A stretch of DNA of 64,000 nucleotides from Colwellia sp. C1TZA3. Lineage in GTDB: Bacteria > Pseudomonadota > Gammaproteobacteria > Enterobacterales > Alteromonadaceae. A program made the position numbers and the translations under genes. The stretch covers positions 22,259-86,258 of the forward strand of contig NZ_VOLS01000013.1 in assembly GCF_007954265.1 (NCBI RefSeq). The letters run 5' to 3'. The stretch's first letter is position 1. Each line of letters opens with the position of its first letter. Below the pieces are notes generated by a model that saw nothing but the letters and a program-made list of their open reading frames with translations, was not told the DNA's origin and made no database searches. Shown here piece after piece: positions 46,914 through 55,906 of the stretch.

Positions 46914-47656
46914 TGAAAAAGAAGTTTGCTTATATTGCCATTTTTTTCACCGCGTACAGCGTTTTTGTCTTAGCATTAATGCCTGCAAATTGGCTGATGG
47001 CACAAATTAAATTACCTAAGAATATCACTATTGCTGCGGTAGAAGGTACTATTTGGCGTACTCGTATTGAGCAGTTAATGGTTGATGACGTTGTGATTAA
47101 CCAAGTGCAGAGTTCATTGTCATTTATGTCGCTGTTAATGCTTGACCCAAAACTTGATATTAGCTTTGGTGGTGCTTTGGTCAATGGTCCTGAAGGACAG
47201 TTGACGATAAGTGGTTTATTATCTGACATGGTTATTAAAGATGCGCAGATAGCCCTTGCTGCAAATACTGTGACCGCCCGGCTTAACTTAGCGGTTGATG
47301 TTATTGCCCATGAGCAATTAGCGCTAACTATTGACCGTTTTATTATTGGCACGCCGATATGCCGTGAATTACAGGGTAATTTGCAATGGCGTAATGCCGG
47401 TATTACCGCCTTTGATGAAAAAGTTGAGTTTGGTACGCTTAAGGCAGAATTAACTTGTGATAAAGGCGAACTTGTCGCTGATATAGAGCCTAATAATGAT
47501 TTAGGATTAAGTTATCGTGCCCAGTTAAAACAAGGTGGACATTTTTCAGGTAGCGGTTATTTGACCCCAGGGGCTAAATTTCCTGAGCAGTTAAGATCAG
47601 CATTAAGCTTTTTGGGTAAGCCAGATAATAAAGGTCGATATCGCTTAAAAATATAA
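46913..47656 (+). CDS. gspN: Type II secretion system protein GspN
   Basis: 247 residues, last gene of the operon. An N-terminal membrane anchor (FAYIAIFFTAYSVFVLALMPANWLMAQ) is followed by a periplasmic domain with the family's VEGTIWRTRIEQLMVDDVVINQVQSSLSFMSLLMLDPKLDI. GspN is present only in some T2SS and is often dispensable. A small inverted repeat (CACCTA/TAGGTG near 47690) after the stop may be a weak terminator. Confidence 0.93.
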   Translation: MKKKFAYIAIFFTAYSVFVLALMPANWLMAQIKLPKNITIAAVEGTIWRTRIEQLMVDDVVINQVQSSLSFMSLLMLDPKLDISFGGALVNGPEGQLTISGLLSDMVIKDAQIALAANTVTARLNLAVDVIAHEQLALTIDRFIIGTPICRELQGNLQWRNAGITAFDEKVEFGTLKAELTCDKGELVADIEPNNDLGLSYRAQLKQGGHFSGSGYLTPGAKFPEQLRSALSFLGKPDNKGRYRLKI

Positions 47657-47778
47657 CGGTTATATAAGATATTCACTATTAATTCACCTAATGCCTAGGT
47701 GAGTGACATCAAACACATCATTAGCCTTAAGTGAGCGATTAACCCGTCAGGTCAGTGTCATATAAGTCCAAGAGATTA

Positions 47779-48456
47779 TTAATTCTCGCACTTGCTGTTG
47801 TTTATCTCTGTGAGCAAAACACTATAATCAGTAATCGATGGGTAGTCATTAATCACTGCATTGGCTTTTTTACTATCAGGGTTTGCCACGGCTAATAAAT
47901 GCTCAATGCCATATTTTTTAGCCGAATCGAGCATAACGACACTGTCATCAACAAAAAGTGTCTTCTCTAAGGCAAAACCATGTTTTTGATGCAGGCGCTG
48001 CCAGAGTAATTGTGATTCTTTTGTCACGCCAAATTGATGGGTTGAATATAGGGTATCAAAGTATTTGTCTAACTCAGTGCGCTCTATTTTTAGTGATAAA
48101 CTATCAGGATGGGCATTGGTGACTAATACCACTTCACGTCCTGATGACTTAAGCGCGACTAGAAAATCATGCGCGTCACTGCGCAGTTGAATCAAATGTT
48201 GTACTTCGCGTTTTAGATCGGTGATCGACAGTTGTGTTTGCTGAGCCCAATAATCAAGACAATACCAGTCTATAGTTCCCGCCACTTTTTCGTAGTGATT
48301 GGCTAATGATTTTTGCGCATCAGCTAAACTGACACCGCGTAAATCACTATAGCGTTTAGGTAAGTGGTGTAACCAAAAGTGATTGTCAAAATGTAAATCA
48401 AGAATGGTGCCATCCATATCAAGTAAAACAGTTGAAATTTTTGACCAATCAAACAT
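47779..48456 (-). CDS. yrfG: GMP/IMP nucleotidase YrfG (HAD family)
   Basis: HAD-superfamily hydrolase that dephosphorylates purine mononucleotides in E. coli. 225 residues from ATG 48456, which has AGGGA nine bases upstream; the frame extends to 48498 without a ribosome binding site. HAD motif I is LLDMDGTILDLHFDN, motif II VLVTNAHP, motif III with the lysine before LFVDDSVVMLDSAKKYGI. It belongs to the conserved hslO-hslR-yrfG-nudE neighbourhood, here split by the gsp operon. Confidence 0.93.
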   Translation of the reverse strand: MFDWSKISTVLLDMDGTILDLHFDNHFWLHHLPKRYSDLRGVSLADAQKSLANHYEKVAGTIDWYCLDYWAQQTQLSITDLKREVQHLIQLRSDAHDFLVALKSSGREVVLVTNAHPDSLSLKIERTELDKYFDTLYSTHQFGVTKESQLLWQRLHQKHGFALEKTLFVDDSVVMLDSAKKYGIEHLLAVANPDSKKANAVINDYPSITDYSVLLTEINNSKCEN

Positions 48457-48595
48457 AGATTTTTCCCTAGAAACACGTTTATTATAGGAGCATACCAAAG
48501 AGGGTTGGTTATGTATTCAACGTTATCGTGTTATGGTTAAACTTTAGTTTTTTCAACGTTGCATTCTCAATTAAGTTGTTGCAATAAAGGCCGTT

Positions 48596-49153
48596 ATGAC
48601 AACAAATAAAGTACTACCACAAATTACCGCACGCAAGCAGGTTGCTAAAAGTCGTTTATTTTCGATTGAACAAGTTGACCTCACTTTTACCAATGGCGAA
48701 AAACGTGAATATGAACGCATGTCTGGCAAAGGCAGAGGGGCGGTAATGATTGTTCCTATGCTAGATCAACATACCATGTTACTCGTACGAGAGTACTGTG
48801 GCGGCACTCACACTTATGAACTTGGTTTTCCCAAGGGGCTGATTGATGCCGGTGAAAGTGCGGCAGAGGCGGCCAATCGAGAATTAAGAGAAGAAGTGGG
48901 CTATGGTGCAAAAAAATTAACTTCATTGCATACGGTTGCCATGGCACCGGCATTTTTTGACGCTAAAATGACTATCTTTCTCGCGGAGAATCTCTATGCT
49001 GAAAAACTGCTCGGTGATGAGCCTGAAGCGTTAGAATTAGTACCTTGGCCGTTAGCGGACTATCAACAGTTAATGCAAGAGCAAGACTTCAATGAAGCAC
49101 GCAGTATTGCCGCGCTGTTATTAGTAAAAGATCACTTAGGAGGTGTTTTATGA
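48596..49153 (+). CDS. nudE: ADP compounds hydrolase NudE (Nudix)
   Basis: Hydrolyses ADP-ribose, NADH and Ap3A. 185 residues. The Nudix box is complete: GFPKGLIDAGESAAEAANRELREEVGY near residues 78-104, with the catalytic REXXEE. MERMSGKGRGAVMIVPML is typical of NudE. Divergent from yrfG. Its last four bases overlap cysQ (ATGA), so the two are coupled. Confidence 0.95.
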   Translation: MTTNKVLPQITARKQVAKSRLFSIEQVDLTFTNGEKREYERMSGKGRGAVMIVPMLDQHTMLLVREYCGGTHTYELGFPKGLIDAGESAAEAANRELREEVGYGAKKLTSLHTVAMAPAFFDAKMTIFLAENLYAEKLLGDEPEALELVPWPLADYQQLMQEQDFNEARSIAALLLVKDHLGGVL

Positions 49154-49968
49154 GCCAGGAAAAATTATTATCAGTAGCACTTGAAAGTGCCAAAAAAGCG
49201 GGGCAAGAAGTCGCACGTTATTATAAACATGGTAATTATACCGCTGAAATGAAAGAAGATAATAGCCCAGTTACCAGTGCTGACATTGCGGCAAATGACA
49301 TTTTAATGGACGAATTAAGCAGGCTAACGCCTGATATTCCGATTATTTCTGAAGAAGTTGGGGCGCTAGCACTGGCCCAGCGCAGTAAATGGTCACGTTA
49401 TTGGCTATTAGACCCTATTGACGGAACTGGTGAGTTTATTGCTGGCAGTGGTGATTTTGCAGTCAATGTTGCTTTAGTGGAAAATGGCTGGCCAACCATT
49501 GGTGTTATCCATGCGCCTGATCATCAATTAACCTATTATGGCCAAGATAATTTAGGCGCATTTAAAGAAAATGATAGCGGCAGCCATAGCATACAAGTGG
49601 CAAAATATGATGGCCAACGCCGGATTAAAGTCGCGATTAGTCGTCGGCAAGATATTAACTTAATGGGTCAGTACTTAAATGATAAATACGACTTCGACCA
49701 TGTTGCTTTAGGCAGTTGCTCGCTAAAAAACTGTTTAATTGCCGAGGGCGGTGCTGATTGTTATTTACGGGTTGGGCCAACAGGTGAGTGGGATACTGGT
49801 GCTAGCCATTGTATAATTGAACAAGCTGGCGGCAGTATTATTGACAGTGAATTTAAACCATTAACTTATAATCAACGTAAAACTTTGATGCAGCCTGATT
49901 TTTTATCTTTAGGTAATAAAGAAATTCCTTGGCAAGATATTATCAAGCCACACAGAACAACACGTTAA
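49150..49968 (+). CDS. cysQ: 3'(2'),5'-bisphosphate nucleotidase CysQ
   Basis: Removes the 3'-phosphate from PAP, a by-product of sulfate assimilation, and recycles it to AMP. 272 residues. Inositol-monophosphatase-fold motifs: ISEEV, the metal-binding LLDPIDGTGEFIAGSGDFAVNVALVENG, and GEWDTGASHCIIEQAGGSI near 215. ATGA overlap with nudE, the same gene pair as in Shewanella and relatives. Confidence 0.95.
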   Translation: MSQEKLLSVALESAKKAGQEVARYYKHGNYTAEMKEDNSPVTSADIAANDILMDELSRLTPDIPIISEEVGALALAQRSKWSRYWLLDPIDGTGEFIAGSGDFAVNVALVENGWPTIGVIHAPDHQLTYYGQDNLGAFKENDSGSHSIQVAKYDGQRRIKVAISRRQDINLMGQYLNDKYDFDHVALGSCSLKNCLIAEGGADCYLRVGPTGEWDTGASHCIIEQAGGSIIDSEFKPLTYNQRKTLMQPDFLSLGNKEIPWQDIIKPHRTTR

Positions 49969-50060
49969 CAATTAATAAAAGCCTAAAGCAGAGTATTAAC
50001 CGACTCATATTCTTTAGGCACAAAGGTCAAGGTGAGAGCCTGACATAGATGGAGTATACA

Positions 50061-50642
50061 ATGCGCAAAACAGCTTTAATATTAATTACCCTACTTGTTG
50101 CTACAACCAGTTTACCTGCTTTAGCTACATGGAAACTCGACAACTCAAATTCACTATTAAGTTTTATTTCGGTGAAAAAATCGGCTATTGCGGAGAACCA
50201 TAGCTTTGCAAAACTGGAAGGCGATATTGACGCAAAAGCACAAGTTACTATTAGTGTTGACCTCGCTAGCGTAAATACTAATATTGCTATTCGCGATGAG
50301 CGAATGAAAAAGTACCTATTTGAAACAGCGAAGTATAGCTCAGCAAATTTTACAACTCAGCTTGATAAAACATTGCTTAAAGGTTTAAAGGTTGGTCAAA
50401 ATCAGCAATTGAGTCTTAGCGGAATAGTAGACTTTCATGGTCTGCAACAAGCAGTAACTATCGATGTTAGTGTGGTTAAGCTCACCGCAGATAAAATATT
50501 GGTCAATACGATAAAACCATTTTTTATTAAAGCAGATGCTTTTGGTGTGGTGGCTGGCATTAATAAACTTAAAGAATTAGCCTCTCTACCAAGCATTGAT
50601 TATGTGGTGCCGGTAAGTTTTTCTGTCAGCTTTGTTCGTTAA
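50061..50642 (+). CDS. YceI family periplasmic protein
   Basis: 193 residues from ATG 50061 (GGAG seven bases upstream; an in-frame start at 50049 exists). Signal peptide MRKTALILITLLVATTSLPALA. The lipocalin-like YceI fold starts TWKLDNSNSLLSFISVKKSAIAENHSF, with DLASVNTNIAIRDERMKKYLFETAKYSSANF typical of the family, which binds isoprenoid-like ligands. The exact role is unknown. The stop codon lies within the first unit of a 16-bp tandem repeat; a terminator follows. Confidence 0.9.
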   Translation: MRKTALILITLLVATTSLPALATWKLDNSNSLLSFISVKKSAIAENHSFAKLEGDIDAKAQVTISVDLASVNTNIAIRDERMKKYLFETAKYSSANFTTQLDKTLLKGLKVGQNQQLSLSGIVDFHGLQQAVTIDVSVVKLTADKILVNTIKPFFIKADAFGVVAGINKLKELASLPSIDYVVPVSFSVSFVR

Positions 50643-50701
50643 ATTCAAAGCTTGTTAAGTTCAACGTTCGTTAAGTTCAGCGCTCGTTAAGTTCAAAGTT
50701 T
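50638..50701. repeat. Four tandem 16-bp units at the end of yceI
   Basis: Units of GTTAAGTTCAACGTTC type start at 50638, 50654, 50670 and 50686. The first one contains the yceI stop codon TAA; the copies differ by a few bases. Probably a replication-slippage array with no known role. Confidence 0.85.
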
Positions 50702-50721
50702 ACACAGAATTACTATTTATT

Positions 50722-50748
50722 CAAGGCACTTAATCAGTGCCTTTTTTT
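50722..50748 (+). terminator. Intrinsic terminator of the yceI gene
   Basis: AAGGCACT-TAATC-AGTGCCTT followed by TTTTT. It lies between yceI and the convergent yheU. Confidence 0.92.
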
Positions 50749-50756
50749 ATGGTGTT

Positions 50757-50993
50757 TTAAGCGCTTTCTTCACTGTCTTCACTGAATTGATCGGTTGGTA
50801 AAATATTGACCGTTTCATGCAGCTCTGAGTAGACCAACAGTGCAGAGCCTTGTTTTAATTGCTGTTGCACTTGGGTGATTTTATCACTTAGTGATACATC
50901 TTCACTGCCATATTCTGTGCCTTCTCTAAGGACAAAGTTCTCAATAATGGCACTTAAAGTCTCGCTTGATAATTGTTCTAATGGAATGATCAT
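50757..50993 (-). CDS. yheU: YheU family protein
   Basis: 78 residues from ATG 50993, matching the YheU start MIIPLEQLSSETLSAIIENFVLREGTEYG and the later VYSELHETVNILPTDQF. The frame is open further upstream, but that part overlaps yheT in another frame. The function of this small conserved protein is unknown. It overlaps the yheT stop by four bases (ATGA), the same order as in E. coli. Confidence 0.93.
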   Translation of the reverse strand: MIIPLEQLSSETLSAIIENFVLREGTEYGSEDVSLSDKITQVQQQLKQGSALLVYSELHETVNILPTDQFSEDSEESA

Positions 50994-51961
50994 AAATATC
51001 TCGTAAAAAACTCTGGTATACGTTGCTCTAGCCAAAATTTTGGCTTGAGTGGATTTTTACCACTAATGAAACCAACATGGCCGCCATAAGCACTAATCTC
51101 AAAGATTAACTGCTCTGGCAGGGTACAAATAGCGGTAGTGTTTTCATGGCATAAAAAGGGGTCATCGCTGGCGTGAATGATTAAACATGGGATAGTTATC
51201 TGTTTAAGTACATCTCGACCACTGGCTTGTTGATAATAGTCATTGGCATCGCGAAAGCCATTAACTGGGGCGGTGATCATTTGATCAAAATCTCGAATAG
51301 AGCGCACCTTATCTAAATGGTTTATATCTATATTACTTAATAAATTTGCATTTATTTTTTCAATGGTACTAGCTCTAAGCATATCAACTAAGTACTTTTG
51401 ATAAACGCGCGAAAAGCCCTGATTAATTCTGTCGCAGCAACTTGATAGATCAAGCGGTGCACAAATCACACCGGCGGCTTGATAGATATTTTGTTGTTGT
51501 TCTGCCAAATATTTTGTCAGTACATTGCCACCCAACGAAAAGCCTATAATTGCTTTTTTTGCGGCAGGATAATTATCAGCAAGATGTTGGCTAAAGTACT
51601 CAACATCACAAGTTTGACCACTATGATACGACTTTGCCATGCGATTGGGTCGGCCACTGCAACCACGAAAATGCATTAAAACACCTATCCAACCTTGTGC
51701 TTTAATTGCCGATAACATGCCTTTAGCATAATGGCTATTTTTCGAACCTTCTAAGCCATGTAATACGGCGACAATGGGGCGAGAACATGAAGGAGAGACT
51801 TTTTCGGTCCACGCCAAATCAACAAAATCACCATCAGGCAACTCTAACGTTTCATTTGTGGTGTTAATGGTGTGACCACGCCGAAAAAACTTAGCGGCAA
51901 TGGTTTGGCAGTGAGGGTTTTTAAGCCACCAAGCAGGGCTGAAAGAACTTTTGGTAAACAT
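50990..51961 (-). CDS. yheT: YheT family alpha/beta hydrolase
   Basis: 323 residues of the alpha/beta-hydrolase fold. FSPAWWLKNPHCQTIAAKFFRR starts the family; oxyanion-region VLHGLEGSKNSHYAKGM, nucleophile elbow GFSLGGN near residue 142, acid in HASDDPFL and histidine in AYGGHVGFI. It is often annotated as a predicted esterase; its substrate is unknown. Translationally coupled to yheU. Confidence 0.94.
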   Translation of the reverse strand: MFTKSSFSPAWWLKNPHCQTIAAKFFRRGHTINTTNETLELPDGDFVDLAWTEKVSPSCSRPIVAVLHGLEGSKNSHYAKGMLSAIKAQGWIGVLMHFRGCSGRPNRMAKSYHSGQTCDVEYFSQHLADNYPAAKKAIIGFSLGGNVLTKYLAEQQQNIYQAAGVICAPLDLSSCCDRINQGFSRVYQKYLVDMLRASTIEKINANLLSNIDINHLDKVRSIRDFDQMITAPVNGFRDANDYYQQASGRDVLKQITIPCLIIHASDDPFLCHENTTAICTLPEQLIFEISAYGGHVGFISGKNPLKPKFWLEQRIPEFFTRYL

Positions 51962-52397
51962 AACCTGGTAATAGTGTGTATTAAAAAAATATTGTACGTT
52001 AAAACGCCGTGGATGCCCAATGATTAGCTATAAACAGACAAGCTTATTTGGCTTAGATAAGTAGTGCAGAGAGTATTACCGAGAGTATACCGAGAGTAAA
52101 AAGAGAGTATACAGAGAATAAAAAGAGTTAGATCATAGAGTGAAGGTTAACAAGGTTAAGCATAAATTTAAGGCAGAGTTTAGTCGGCTTGAACTCAACT
52201 TTGTTTGGTAGGATTTGTGCTACTTAAAATAGGTAATATTAGCTTGCTTAGCTGATGACGATAACCTTAGCTGAATAAGCTATTTAATAGGCTTAGAAAG
52301 TAGCAAAAAAGTCAATGTTGAGCCGATAGCATTTATCTTGCTGTATTTCGACTGTGTATACGAGATCGCACTGTGTTAAGCGTACTAGGGCAATGAC
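51962..52397. other. Intergenic region upstream of yheT, with an imperfect GAGAGTAT array
   Basis: The yheT promoter must lie here. At 52069-52130 short imperfect repeats of GAGAGTAT/GAGAGTAAAAA occur five times, probably slippage. I see no gene until the DUF3149 stop at 52398. Confidence 0.45.
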
Positions 52398-52529
52398 TTA
52401 TTTTTTATCTTCACTGATATGCTTCAAAAAGTAATAGACATAAAAACCACATATACCAAGTAAAACCGCTAAGCCAATAAAAGAATAAATCACGACAGGG
52501 TCATTGATTAGCATGTTTAAAATGTTCAT
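52398..52529 (-). CDS. DUF3149 family small membrane protein (43 aa)
   Basis: A short gene with GGAG six bases before its ATG. The product starts MNILNMLINDPVVIYSFIG and continues with a single hydrophobic helix (LAVLLGICGFYVYYFL) and a charged end (KHISEDKK). The pattern of a leading LxNDPVVxYS segment followed by one membrane helix is that of DUF3149, small inner-membrane proteins of unknown function in marine gammaproteobacteria. The family name is from memory and should be confirmed with a profile search. Confidence 0.8.
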   Translation of the reverse strand: MNILNMLINDPVVIYSFIGLAVLLGICGFYVYYFLKHISEDKK

Positions 52530-52777
52530 AGCCGACTCCAAAAATATCAAGATAGTAAATAAGTTAGGTAGCCATTGTAAATAATAACGCCGTGCTAGTT
52601 ATTGATTTAGATCACCTTTATGGTCACTTTACAGGCCCAATATTAGGGCAGTAGTTGATACTGGTGTTGACTTCAACTATGGCTTATTTTTTATTTGATA
52701 TACGAAATAAACGCTTTGCACATCAACTTGGTATAACTGAATTTTATCATTAAATTATTAACTGACAGATAAAAATA
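52530..52777. other. Intergenic region with a solitary F1 end
   Basis: CATCAACTTGGTA at 52721-52733 followed by TAA looks like an isolated right terminus of an F1 element; no partner end is recognisable. Nothing else is seen apart from the terminator that follows. Confidence 0.4.
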
Positions 52778-52803
52778 AACCCGCTAACGTTTGCTGCGGG
52801 TTG
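52778..52803 (-). terminator. Terminator of the Sel1-repeat gene
   Basis: On the minus strand AACCCGC...GCGGGTT is followed by TATTTTTATC. It lies about 54 bp after the stop of the Sel1 gene. Confidence 0.75.
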
Positions 52804-52856
52804 ATGCTTTTTATCGATGGTTTTTATTTACAGGTTTATGCAAACAACCTTTTCGC

Positions 52857-53594
52857 TTAAAGGTTTTGTTCTAATAGCGCTTGTTTTAATTTCAGCTCTC
52901 TTTGTTGGATTATATTGCGGTAAATAGCATCCGCCTTTGCTCGGTTGCTTTTAACTTCTTCAACCGATAATTTATACTCGTCCATATCACGGCTTTTTTC
53001 TGCCATACCATAGCCACTTTTAGCCGCAATAATATTCCAGACATACGACATTTCTGTACTTTTAACGACCCCTTTGCCGTCAAAATACATTAAGGCGAGG
53101 TTAAATTGCGCGAGTGCATAGTTTTGATCAGCGGCCTTTTGATACCAGCGTGATGCTTGTAAATAATCTTGCGGTACACCGTTGCCATTATAAATCATCA
53201 CCCCTAGGTTGAATTGTGCACGAGCTAGGCCTTTCTTAGCCGCTTTTTCCATTAAGGTATAAGCGGTTTTTAAATCTTTTTTAACAACTTCACCTTCACT
53301 ATATAGCAAAGAAAGATCAAACAACGCGTCTGAATAATTTTTTGCCGCCGCCAAGTGTAATAATTCCACTGCCTTTATCGGGTCTTTAATCACGCCGTAA
53401 CCATTTAAATAAACTAAGCCCATTTGGTATTGAGCAGGGGCATATCCTTCTGCAACTAAGGGTTCAAACTGTGCTATTGCGGCTTTAAACTCACCACGAT
53501 TGAGATCGTATATGCCTAAATCTAAATCTGCGCTGTATGCAAAGCTTTGAGTAAATAAGGCAATACTGAGTACGAGTAAGGTCAATTTTTTCAT
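52857..53594 (-). CDS. Sel1-repeat (SLR) secreted protein
   Basis: 245 residues. Signal peptide MKKLTLLVLSIALFTQSFAYS. Four to five Sel1-like repeats follow, each of about 36 residues: APAQYQMGLVYLNGYGVIKDPIKAVELLHLAA, SDALFDLSLLYSEGEVVKKDLKTAYTLMEKAA, ARAQFNLGVMIYNGNGVPQDYLQASRWYQKAA, ALAQFNLALMYFDGKGVVKSTEMSYVWNIIAA. The C-terminus is helical and charged. Such proteins act as periplasmic adaptors; the partner is unknown. It is downstream of yheS on the same strand, 84 bp away. Confidence 0.9.
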   Translation of the reverse strand: MKKLTLLVLSIALFTQSFAYSADLDLGIYDLNRGEFKAAIAQFEPLVAEGYAPAQYQMGLVYLNGYGVIKDPIKAVELLHLAAAKNYSDALFDLSLLYSEGEVVKKDLKTAYTLMEKAAKKGLARAQFNLGVMIYNGNGVPQDYLQASRWYQKAADQNYALAQFNLALMYFDGKGVVKSTEMSYVWNIIAAKSGYGMAEKSRDMDEYKLSVEEVKSNRAKADAIYRNIIQQRELKLKQALLEQNL

Positions 53595-53678
53595 TTTAAT
53601 GTCCTATATTCTGCTGTTGTTGCCATTAAGCGCAATGACAAAGTATGTTGCTGCGATATATTAAGTGTAGCAATAAAT

Positions 53679-55580
53679 TTATAATGCTTGTGACATTATC
53701 TCTTCAATTTGCTCTTCAAGGTCAAGCCATTGCATTTCATGCGCTTCTAAATCTTGTGTCAGCTTTGCTTGGTGTTTCAGTAATTCGGTCAGTTTGGTTT
53801 TATGCTCAGCTTGATAAATGTCACTGTCTGCTAATTTAGCTTCAACTTCAGTTAACTGGTCTTGGCTTTTTTGTACTAGTTTTTCAAACTTATCTGCCTG
53901 TTTGCGCAGTGGCGACGCTTTTTTACGTAATTCAGCTTGTTCTTTGCGCTGTTGTTTTTTATCAACTTGTGGCTCGCTAACGACTTTATTTGCTTTAACA
54001 GTTTGCTTTTTATCGTCATTTAACCACTGTTGATAGTCGTCAATGTCACCATCAAAGTCAGTTACATAGCCGTTAGCGACTAAGTAAAATTCATCGACAC
54101 ACGACTCTAATAAATAGCGGTCATGGGCAATAAGGATGATTGCGCCATCGAAGTCTTGCAGAGCTAGTACCAATGCTTGCCGCATTTCTAAATCAAGATG
54201 GTTGGTTGGCTCATCTAACAATAGCAGTTGTGGCTTGCCTAAGACAATAAGTGCTAATACCAAGCGTGCTTTTTCGCCACCAGACATAGTGCCGACCTTA
54301 TCTAATGCTTGGTCGCCACTAAAGCCAAAACGACCTAAAAATGATCGTGCTTGTAATTCGGTTATATCGGCTTTTGCCCGTGTAATATGTTCAATAGCAC
54401 TACTTGGTAAGTGTAATTGCTCAAGTTGGTGCTGTGAAAAATAGCCCACTTTTAAATCTTGCGCGCAATAACGCTCACCTTTAAGTAGGGCTAAATCTCC
54501 CGCTAGTGATTTTATTAATGTTGATTTACCAGCACCGTTTCGCCCTAGTAAGCCAATACGACTTCCAGGTACTAGGGTCATGCCAACGTCATTTAAAATA
54601 ATGGCTTCATCACTGTAACCACATTGGCTCTCTTTTAACGCCAATAAAGGATAAGGTAGCGTCTCGGGCTGCTCAAAGTTGAAAGTAAATTGACTATCAA
54701 CATGTGCAGGTGCCAAGTCAGGTAGTTTTTGCAGGCGTTTTAAACGACTTTGTGCTTGTTTTGCTTTACTGGCTTTAGCGCGAAAACGGTCAACAAATGA
54801 GGTTAAATGAGCGACTTCTTTTTGTTGTTTCTGATATTGCGCGTCTTGCTGGGCAAGGTGTTCGGCACGTTGGCGCTCAAAAGCACTATAGTTACCTGAA
54901 TACAATTTCGCGGTTTGATGTTCAATATGGAGAATTTGGCCAATAACATCATCAAGAAAATCACGATCATGTGAAATAAGCACTAAAGTACCGGTGAATC
55001 TTTTTAACCAACGTTGTAGCCAAATCACGGCATCTAAATCTAAATGGTTGGTTGGCTCATCCAGTAATAATAAATCGGCACGGCTGATTAAGGCTTGGGC
55101 TAAATTTAAGCGCATTCTCCAACCACCAGAAAATGATTTAACCGGATTAACGAGTTGCTCTTGTACAAAACCTAAACCGTGTAATAACTCTCCCGCTCGT
55201 GCCGGTAAACTGTAACCACTGACTGCGTCAATTTGGTTGATAATGGTGGCTTCAAGCGTACCATTGTCGTCTTCACGAGCTTGCTCTAATTTTGCCTCTA
55301 GCTGGCGGTATTCAACGTCACCGTCCATAACATAATCTAAAGCTGAACGATCTAACGCGGGAGTTTCCTGTTTAACCGTAGCAATTTTCCAGCTTGCAGG
55401 CATAGAAAGGTTGCCCACATCTGATGGTAGTGTGCCGAGTAAGCTGGCAAATAAAGAAGATTTTCCACAGCCGTTTGCCCCAACAAGTCCAACTTTATGA
55501 TTTGGATGTATAGTAAAACTTGATGATTTTATGAGGTATTTTGCACCTCGGGCTAAACTTAAATCTGTGGCTATGATCAT
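53679..55580 (-). CDS. yheS: ABC-F family ATPase YheS
   Basis: Soluble tandem-ABC protein of the ABC-F class, thought to act on ribosomes. 633 residues. ABC1: Walker A GANGCGKSS near 34-42, signature FSGGWRMRLNLAQAL, Walker B LLLLDEPTNHLDL. A linker with many Lys/Gln follows. ABC2: Walker A GRNGAGKST, signature MSGGEKARLVLAL, LLLLDEPTNHLDL. The C-terminal coiled coil (KQQRKEQAELRKKASPLRKQADKFEKLVQK) is typical of YheS. Divergent from yheV, as expected for this cluster. Confidence 0.95.
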   Translation of the reverse strand: MIIATDLSLARGAKYLIKSSSFTIHPNHKVGLVGANGCGKSSLFASLLGTLPSDVGNLSMPASWKIATVKQETPALDRSALDYVMDGDVEYRQLEAKLEQAREDDNGTLEATIINQIDAVSGYSLPARAGELLHGLGFVQEQLVNPVKSFSGGWRMRLNLAQALISRADLLLLDEPTNHLDLDAVIWLQRWLKRFTGTLVLISHDRDFLDDVIGQILHIEHQTAKLYSGNYSAFERQRAEHLAQQDAQYQKQQKEVAHLTSFVDRFRAKASKAKQAQSRLKRLQKLPDLAPAHVDSQFTFNFEQPETLPYPLLALKESQCGYSDEAIILNDVGMTLVPGSRIGLLGRNGAGKSTLIKSLAGDLALLKGERYCAQDLKVGYFSQHQLEQLHLPSSAIEHITRAKADITELQARSFLGRFGFSGDQALDKVGTMSGGEKARLVLALIVLGKPQLLLLDEPTNHLDLEMRQALVLALQDFDGAIILIAHDRYLLESCVDEFYLVANGYVTDFDGDIDDYQQWLNDDKKQTVKANKVVSEPQVDKKQQRKEQAELRKKASPLRKQADKFEKLVQKSQDQLTEVEAKLADSDIYQAEHKTKLTELLKHQAKLTQDLEAHEMQWLDLEEQIEEIMSQAL

Positions 55581-55711
55581 TTATTGATACTCATTTTAAT
55601 GCAGAACGCTATTGTCGCTTTTCCTTAGGGGGTAGTTCAAGGTAAAATAGAAACACTAGGCAGATATCTTGCTAAAACTGATAGAAAAATCACATTAAAT
55701 TGAGTAAATAA

Positions 55712-55906
55712 GTGAAAAAACGATTTATAGCAGGGGCAACCTGTCCAAAATGTAAGGCAATCGATACTATGGCGCTAACTAAAGAAAACAGCGTTGAGAC
55801 AGTAACCTGTGTAAATTGTGGCGATCAGATGGCGCAACCTGAAGAGCATGTTGCACAAGGAGTCAGGCCAAAAGAGCAAGTTATTGGTATTTTTAAACCA
55901 GATTAA
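55712..55906 (+). CDS. yheV: YheV family putative zinc ribbon protein
   Basis: 64 residues from a GTG start. Two CxxC pairs (CPKC at 11-14 and CVNC at 33-36) form a zinc ribbon; MKKRFIAGATCPKC and the C-terminal RPKEQVIGIFKP match YheV. The function is unknown. In E. coli it lies beside slyD/kefB; here kefB and slyD are absent but yheS, slyX and fkpA remain nearby. Confidence 0.92.
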   Translation: MKKRFIAGATCPKCKAIDTMALTKENSVETVTCVNCGDQMAQPEEHVAQGVRPKEQVIGIFKPD

